DNA of 64,000 nucleotides from NCBI GenBank assembly GCA_003971905.1, contig RSEE01000004.1:1240001-1304000 (forward strand). The letters are read 5' to 3'. The translations under genes were made by a program, and so were the position numbers. Position 1 is the first letter of the stretch; the number at the start of each line of letters is the position of its first letter. This DNA is from Moniliella sp. 'wahieum'. Taxonomy: Eukaryota; Basidiomycota; Moniliellomycetes; Moniliellales; Moniliellaceae. Under the pieces are notes generated by a model that was not told the origin of the DNA, made no database searches, and was given only the letters and a program-made list of their open reading frames with translations. Of the stretch, positions 57,561-64,000 are shown in pieces.

Positions 57561-60500
57561 TCATAAGAATATGTTTGGGTAGTCCAGTCCACCCTCTAGA
57601 TCCCCCACTTGGACACTGCACCCTGGACGATGACCGCGTTCCAGTCGGGATCGGATGTGGTGTTGCTTTGCTCGACGATCGTCGCAGCAGGCCTTCCTGG
57701 GTCGCGCGTTTGCGGGTAAGAATGTGGCGCAGCTGCGCGCGGAATTGGCGGAGGCAAGCGTCGGGCGGGGTGGGGCAGCGGCCTGGGTCGAAGCAGGAGG
57801 GTCGGCAGTTACCAGGGCACCCAGGCCGGCCGAGATGAGCTCGACCAGGTTGGTGAGAAAGCGGGCTGGATGGCTGCACGCCCTGCTCAAAGTAGTACAG
57901 GTACTGGTCTAGCGCCGAACAAAAAATCTCCACCCTTGACCGCTCCTCCCGGCAGCTCGTGGCGATCCGCAACGTCTTTTGCAAACAGTCCAACACGCCT
58001 TGCCCATCCCTCACCAGCGGGTGCGGGCCATGCCTAGGCTGCTCCCCCGTCCCGCTCGAGCCGGCTTGCAACGTGTGCAGCGCCGCCTCGGCCACCGCTG
58101 TGCGCCGTCGCTGGCCAGCCGGGGCTAGCGTCACGCCACCTCGGCGCCACCGTACGACTCAGTTTGCCACCAGAGATGGGAGGCCATGAGTACGGCGGTT
58201 GCCTGGTGTGGCTTTTTGAGCAGCCTGGCGCTGTGCAGCGTGGCCTTGGTGATGAGGCGGTCGTAGTTCTCCTGCCCAAACCCACGCGCCGTGTGGAGGG
58301 TGGAGACAATCAAGCTGATCGCCTGCAACTGCGCGCGCGCATCGCGAATCGAGGCTTCGTACACGCTAAACGCCTCGACGTAAAATTCGTATGCCTCCTC
58401 TTCAAACCCACATGCATCGGCACTCTGCGCCACAAGCAGGTATAGGCGCAAGCACAGATCCGATACTTGCCGCGACTCGATCCGCGTGTAGAGCAGGGCA
58501 ATCAGTTGATGCACAAACTTGTACAGTCTCTCCATCTGCGCCCACCCATGCCATCCACCGCCGTCTGTCCTCGCCGGCCGCCGCCACATTTCCTCCAACT
58601 TGAACCGGGCGCCAACTGGACTGCGGCAAAGACGAGCGTGGGAAGCGTGAAGCGGATCCGCTCCCCGCCCTGGAGAAAGTGCCTGCATGCAGTTTGGAGC
58701 AAGACGAATTGAGTCTCTGCATCCTCAGCGCGGAAGAGGTGGACCAAGCGAGCGAGCCAGCCTTGCTCTTCCTGCACCTCGTCCGCCTCGGCCGCCGCCA
58801 CGGGCACAGGCAGCCGCGCCCCGCCGCCTCGCCCTCCCCTCGTGGCGGGACGACCAAGTGTGCGACAGAGCGACAGGATCCCCTCCACATCGTCGGCCGT
58901 CGCGAGCACCGTCTCGGTCTTGAGTGTTGATCGCACCATGGCCTGGGCAATCAGCTTGTGCGTCGCGTACGGCTGGGCAGCGAGAAGGACAGGGAAGTGC
59001 GGGAGAGCAAGCAGGGTGAGCGGGGAGGTGTAGGCTTCAATGGGCAACGTCAGCACCTTGCTCACGTTCTTTTGCGTCTCGTCAGCGAGCAGGAACGGAT
59101 CGTGGGCGTGGGCGTGCAGGTCGAGGTGCGCAGCGGTAAACGCCAACACTTGGTCCACATACTCCAGCCGGTCCGGGTAGCACGACAAGCTCAGTTGCAA
59201 CAGCGATACCAGCAGCGCCGTCACGTCGGGCAACGACAGGTCCGGCCGCGCACGGATCAGGTTCACCCCTGCGCCCAAAACACTTCAAATAACGGCAGGT
59301 TGACTGGCACGCGCGGAACTTCTCTACATTCTCCTCCAGCCCATCCAGCTCCTCAATCGCCAGCGCTGGCACCGACCTTGCCGGCCCCGGCACCACCGCC
59401 CCGACTGAAATCCCGCCCGCATCTCCTGCCCGGCAGGCGAGCCGACCGAACCAGATTCGGCAGGTGGCGCATCCCATTCGGGCGGTATCCTCGGACCATG
59501 CGCCGGCCCTTTCAGGATCAGAGCAGGATGCGCGGCGGGCGAGGCTGGGGCTGGGGCTGTTGGTTGCACAGCTTGGCTCTCCGTCTCCTCCTCCCCTCCA
59601 TGGACATCCCCTTGGCCATGGGTCCCAATGTTGGCTTGGGCCAATTTGTCGGAGGGAGAGGGGGTATCGTGGGTATTGTCAGCAGGCACAGCCACTGTCC
59701 CTGTTCCGTTTTCCCATCCCGATGTGGGAGCGGTTTGGTTGTGGTTGTGGTTTTGGGTTTGGGTTGGGTTTGGCTTGGGCGGGCAGCGGCGCAGTTGACG
59801 GGTTTTGTTGGCTAAGCGCTGGGTGGCCAAACGGCCGCCGGATCTCCTCTGGATCGTCGTTCTCAGCCTCGCGCTGCGCATAGGCCGCAATGCGATTGAT
59901 CAGTGCAATCACAATGTTTTTGATCTTGACTTGGGATGGAGCTTGGAACAGGCTTGGAGGAAAGGCCCGAGGGTGCGGATGTGAAAGTGGTCGGGGAAGA
60001 CTTGGATCACGACTTCCATCAGGTACTCTTGCGCAATCACGTCTCTGCAGTTGACCACCTGCTCCAGAATGGAGGGCAAAATGATTTGCTGGTACAGAGG
60101 CAGCCCCACGCCTTGCAGTTCCGACAGCCGCACGAGGTTGGTACGATGAGGATGCGCAGTTCGCGTCGCTCCGCCTCGCGGCGCTCGCGCTGGCGCGTCG
60201 GGCCTTGGTGCTGCAGACGCACCCACAACTTGTTCATCTCAATAAAGTTGGTCAGCACAAACCCGATCGAGTCCTGTAGGGCCCTGTGGTCCCACCACGG
60301 AGCCCGTCGGCAAGTGGTCCCGCGTCACACCCGACAGGTAGTGCGCAAGAACAACCCCCGCGTCGGGTGCTGCACGCCCCGACTCTCTCCTCATGTCGCG
60401 CATGATTCCTGCACGGGCGCATCGGGAATCGACATGTACACCCGCCCACAGTGATCATCAGGTACAAGCGCGGCACAACGCTGCCGCTGTACTGCACCAG

Positions 60501-60842
60501 CTCGTATACCTCGGCCAGATGATGGCGGCCATCGAGATGCGCGTCGCGGAGGTAGGCGGATATGGCGGAGTGCATCAAACACCGGCACGTCTGCGGGGGC
60601 CGGGGAGACAGGCAGGTCAGCGGGGAGCCAAGCAGACGCGCACGTCGAACGTCGATGCAGGACATACACAGGTCGTAGTACGCCTTGGGCGACAGGGCCG
60701 AGGTGCGCAGCTGGGCAAGCATGGTGCTGGCGGCCTTGAGCGCGTCCATGAGCTGGTCTGCATCCAGGCAGTGCACCATCTGCGCCAGCTGGATGCGGAT
60801 GGCATGCGTGGCCTCGGCGATGGCCTGCGCGGCATCGTCCAT
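57561..60842 (-). CDS. VPS35: VPS35, retromer cargo-recognition subunit
   Basis: Core of the retromer, which recycles receptors from endosomes to the Golgi. The start ATG at 60842 gives [20 protein letters not shown]. Conserved stretches follow: [49 protein letters not shown], the SGVTRD and [20 protein letters not shown] region (contains the Vps26-side motif), [103 protein letters not shown], and [37 protein letters not shown] near the C-terminus, then [14 protein letters not shown] and [11 protein letters not shown]. It carries an Asn/Pro/Gln/Lys-rich insert at about 59480-59830. Many frameshifts; one near 59275 is fixed by one G in GGGG. The stop at 57561-57563 is the best of two choices. 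Confidence 0.94.
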
Positions 60843-61919
60843 GGCGGTTGGCGAGGCGGAGCGACGCACGCCGGGGTAGCCTGGACGACACCCGACCAGG
60901 CCAGCCGGCGGGGGTCTCGGGCCCTAGGGTTGTGGAATGAAATGTTCAGGCTGCGGCTAGGTTTAAGTACTGCTTTGCCCAGGGGAAGGGATGCGCTGCT
61001 GGCGTTGCCTCTTCGCAGCAGCAACCAAGGCAAGCAGCGCTCCCATCCTGTCTTCCGACAGCGCTCATCTCCGCCTGGTAGGACACTTATGGCCTTGGTC
61101 CGCACCAGTAACGCGGCGGACAGCCTAAGGCCACCGCACAGTCGAGCCGGGGAATGCAACCCAATCGGTGTCGTCGTTTGGGACTGAGGCGTTGCTCAAC
61201 ACCAAAACCTGAAGCGAAGAATCGCAACGGTGTCGAATCCGATCCGCTTCCCCTTGTAGATTTGCCACTTCATTACCTGACCTATGTGCTACCCCCACCT
61301 CGTTTGTATCAGAGCCAGTGCTGAACCCTGGGCCGCTCGCTCCGCTCCCCTCTCCCTCCGCTACCCAGCCAAGGAAAGCGGAAGAGGCACATGGCTTACT
61401 ACCTGGTGTTGCAGTTGCGCGCATCTGCACGAATTGAAGCTCGAGAACGCCAGAGACTTGGGGGACCAATTTAAGCGCGCCTACTTTCACGGTACACATT
61501 CCCTTCCTCCTAAGGTCGGGCGCTACCCCGGCCACCACTGTAGCCACCAGCCCAGCACACGCAGCTCTCCACCTGCCAGCCTTCTCCAGGGAAGAACCCC
61601 CAACGGAACCCCCTCTTTCCCCTTCCGATCGTCCCGCACGGGTTCCTCCAGGGCTGCGGAGACGTGCCAACAAGTTGCCCTGAAGCAAGTAAGCGCAGAG
61701 AGGTCCGTCGAGGCCAAACCAACCCGGGGGCGATGCGAAAACACAGCCACAGTCATCTACCCACCGCCTTGCCGCTCATACTGGGTCCGCGCAAGTCATG
61801 CTTGCTTCCCCCTTCGGCGTCGGCAGTGGCCAAGCTGGCGCCTTGTTGGGGCACGGTGTGCATCGAAGGGCAAAACGACATGGCCGATGCATAGGCTTGC
61901 ATGCAGCGCAGGGCATAAA
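60843..61919. other. intergenic region
   Basis: About 1.1 kb between the VPS35 start and tRNA-Ala. No gene recognised; the overlapping ORFs near 61280-61940 have no domain. Confidence 0.5.
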
Positions 61920-61990
61920 GGGCGGATAGCTCAGGGGTAGAGCGCTTGCTTAGCATGCATGAGGTCCGGGTTCAATTCCCTGTTCGTCCA
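61920..61990 (+). tRNA. tRNA-Ala (anticodon AGC)
   Basis: The fold is GGGCGGA with TTCGTCC (acceptor), GCTC-AGGGGTA-GAGC (D arm), CTTGC-TTAGCAT-GCATG (anticodon AGC), CCGGG-TTCAATT-CCCTG (T arm) and discriminator A; no intron. Two stems carry a mismatch: T opposite T in the anticodon stem and C opposite T in the T stem. A TTTTTT terminator follows at about 61992-61998. It is probably a working pol III gene, but a decaying copy is possible. Confidence 0.88.
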
Positions 61991-63066
61991 CTCTTTTTTG
62001 AACGCAAACACGCGGCAACAATCCCTTTCCTTTTGCGCCAAGCGTCGGGAGGGACTGCCGGGGTCAGGTCACGCGTCACGAGGATCTGCGTGACGTACCG
62101 TGGCGTACGTGTGACGGGTAACGTGGCCGGAATCCAAGCGACTGGCTGAGGGGCGCAGGGCGCGTGCCCTCAATCTATCACATATCACACCGGCAGCGGG
62201 GCCTCGGCAATTGGGTGGGGCCTGCTGGGGCTCTGGGCTGGGCTGCCTCAGCCTCAGCGCTCAGCCTCAGCGCTCAGCCTCAGCGCTCAGCCTGGCATGC
62301 CACACGACGCTGGGGGGACACAGACACACTGCCTGGCCGGGCGCCATGTCTGCCTACCTGCCCATGCGGCATGTGGCCGACGACCGGCTTGCTCCAACAG
62401 GCAGGAGTGGTCGGCTCGAATCTTGGAACGCTGCAGGCACCGCAGCGCACAGCAGCGCTTGGCTGCACAGCCGCTCAGCACCAGCTCTGCAATTTCAAAT
62501 GCTTCGCTGCCTCTGCGCAGCTCGGCGGCCGGGCCGACTGGGATCCCCCTCGGGTACGCAGGGTCGGGCACAGCACCAGTCTCCCCCCGCATTTCACAGA
62601 TCTTCTCTTCTGGCTCGCGTATCCCGCCTCACGCGTCACGCCTCTGGAAGCGCTAATAAGCGCAAAGCCCTGAGTAAGCGCAGGCCAGCGCAGGCCCACG
62701 CAGTGCCACGCCGAACCCGCCTTCGCTTCCTGTTCGGGCAACAGCCGAGTGTGAGCCGTGTTTCGCACGCAGCCATCACCCATCGCCAATGCATCATCCT
62801 CCAGCCTCCATCCTGCCGCCAACTTGTTCCCCGCCTGTTTCATCTGCTCCCTCGATTCGTCCACGCGCTCGTCCGTCTCGACCACCATCCCTCTCTCTTT
62901 CTTCCTCCCCTCGCCCCCCTCATCCCCGCGTCCGTGCTGGCCACCGCGCATCTTGGCCTCTGCCTGCTACACCCTCCTCTTCCACCCACCCACCGCACCT
63001 GCTGATCGATCGCTGGCCGACCGCTCGCTCGCCCTTCCTCCTCTACAGCCCCCCCCCCCCCCCACC
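61991..63066. other. intergenic and 5' flank of the second cyclin
   Basis: It contains three copies of gcctcagcgctca (62251-62289) and a long C-rich, pyrimidine-rich leader (62780-63060, including a C14-like run at 63051-63063) directly before the cyclin start. No other gene recognised. Confidence 0.5.
62251..62289. repeat. gcctcagcgctca 13-base tandem repeat
   Basis: Three perfect copies. Each contains the near-palindrome AGCGCT flanked by CTCAG. Confidence 0.9.
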
Positions 63067-64000
63067 ATGTCCACTACCGCCACTGCTACCGCCATGGGCT
63101 TCACAGCCTCCCAGCTGCGTCGCCATCCCCAGCCTGCTCCCCCGTCTCGTCCACAACGTGTCCCTCCTGGACCTCATCAAGTGTCCCGTGTCCAACGACA
63201 TGGTCATCTACCTCGCCCACCACGCTGCCCACGTCATTGCCTGCACCGAGGTCGACTCCACCCTCCCTCCGTCGCGCTCGCTGTGCCCGGCGCCAACCCC
63301 CTCGATGTCGCCCACGCCGACCCAGCCGTACGGGCCCAGGTGGTGGCCTTCCTAGTCTCGACCGCTTCATCGCCCAGCTGGTTGAGCGGTCCAACGTCCA
63401 AGTCCCGACGCTGCTGTGCACGCTCATCTACCTTGCTCGGATCAAGTCGCGTCTGCCCAGCGTGGCCAAGGGCATGCCCTGCACCCGTCACCGTCTCTTC
63501 CTTGCTGCCCTGATCGTTGCCGCCAAGTACCTCAACGACTCGTCCCCGAAAAACAAGCATTGGTGTCGGTACGCCAACCTCTTCTCGCTGGCCGAGGTGA
63601 GCCTGATGGAGAAACAAATGCTGTACATTTTGGATTACGACCTGCGCATCGAGAGTCGGAGCTGTTGCCACTTTGCACCCTTTTTCCGCCACTTTGAACG
63701 GCCGGCCGATACGGGCCGGCGGGAAATGTACGTGTGGGGTGGAGGCCGGACGGGAACTGCACCGCTACGACGCCCGCGCCTCGGAGCGGCGCGTGTACCT
63801 CCGTTCCTGCCTGCGGAAGACGTTCCGTGCTGGAAGGAGATGGCACCGCCTACTCTGCCCTCTTCCGCCAGCAGCGGCACGGCACGACACTTGGCGCTTC
63901 CCTGGCCCGTGGCCACTCCTCAGGGAGCATCAACACGTCTGCCTCCTCGCCCGACTTGGTCGAGGACCATGCCAGTTCCTCGGGCGCGTCGTCCATGTCG
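63067..64000 (+). CDS. Pcl1/Pcl2-like Pho85 cyclin, 5' part
   Basis: Cyclin for a Pho85-type kinase, in yeast used at G1 and for polarised growth. The start ATG at 63067 gives [15 protein letters not shown]. Next come [28 protein letters not shown] and, after a frame change near 63355, the cyclin box: [84 protein letters not shown]. The [10 protein letters not shown] motif is diagnostic of the Pcl1/2 group. After 63720 the frame shifts again and the reading becomes Pro/Ser-rich. The gene continues past the window end. It is a different subgroup from the cyclin at 53.0-54.6 kb. Confidence 0.9.

Noticed and set aside
1-64000. Transposon, retroelement or viral genes
   Set aside because: No reverse transcriptase, integrase, transposase or capsid motif and no long terminal repeats were seen.
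1-64000. CRISPR array
   Set aside because: The tandem repeats are short and spacer-free, and the organism is a fungus.

Overview
The window is nuclear DNA from a fungus, almost certainly a basidiomycete. The evidence is the gene content (DUF6533-type membrane protein, fungal raptor, Dcp1, SLMAP-like FHA protein, Pho85-type cyclins, ERG25), short GT-AG introns of about 58 to 160 bases with gtacgt or gtatgt donors, intron-containing ribosomal protein genes and a tRNA with a tiny intron. The modest number of introns and GC-rich coding DNA would fit Ustilaginomycotina or a similar group, but I cannot fix the genus.

Layout. 0-10 kb: 3' end of a CLC chloride channel (+); a four-TM MARVEL-like protein with a charged tail (-); ERG25 C-4 sterol methyl oxidase (-); RPL23 (-); a ZNF830-like zinc finger protein (+). 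10-20 kb: a long Zn2Cys6 transcription factor (-), then about 6 kb without a recognisable gene but rich in short repeats. 20-33 kb: pirin (+); raptor/KOG1 (-) divergent from a RING-bearing SNF2 ATPase (+); tRNA-Arg(ACG). 33-46.6 kb: RPL38 (-), FHA/SLMAP-like STRIPAK protein (-), DCP1 (-), an old yellow enzyme (+), a DENN-domain protein (+), an ER-type cyclophilin (+). 46.6-64 kb: a DUF6533 membrane protein (+), a Pcl-like cyclin (-), VPS35 (-), tRNA-Ala(AGC) and the 5' part of a second Pcl1/2-like cyclin (+) that runs off the window.

Several genes belong to growth and nutrient signalling (raptor of TORC1, two Pho85-type cyclins, the STRIPAK FHA subunit) or to trafficking and RNA turnover (VPS35, DCP1), but there is no sign of an operon-like cluster: they are ordinary housekeeping neighbours. 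No mobile element, CRISPR array, rRNA or clear biosynthetic cluster was seen.

The strongest global signal is technical or evolutionary: nearly every conserved gene is broken by single-base frameshifts. Where the family sequence fixes the expected reading, these are nearly all one-base losses in runs of G or C. I read them as undercalled homopolymers in the assembly, so the CDS entries are given as gene spans with the breaks described, not as clean ORFs. The second global signal is the intergenic DNA, which is sprinkled with recurring short motifs (CTTCAAG, ACTCAGT/TGAGTACTCA, TAGGCCTTAGGC, GATC-rich inverted sequences).
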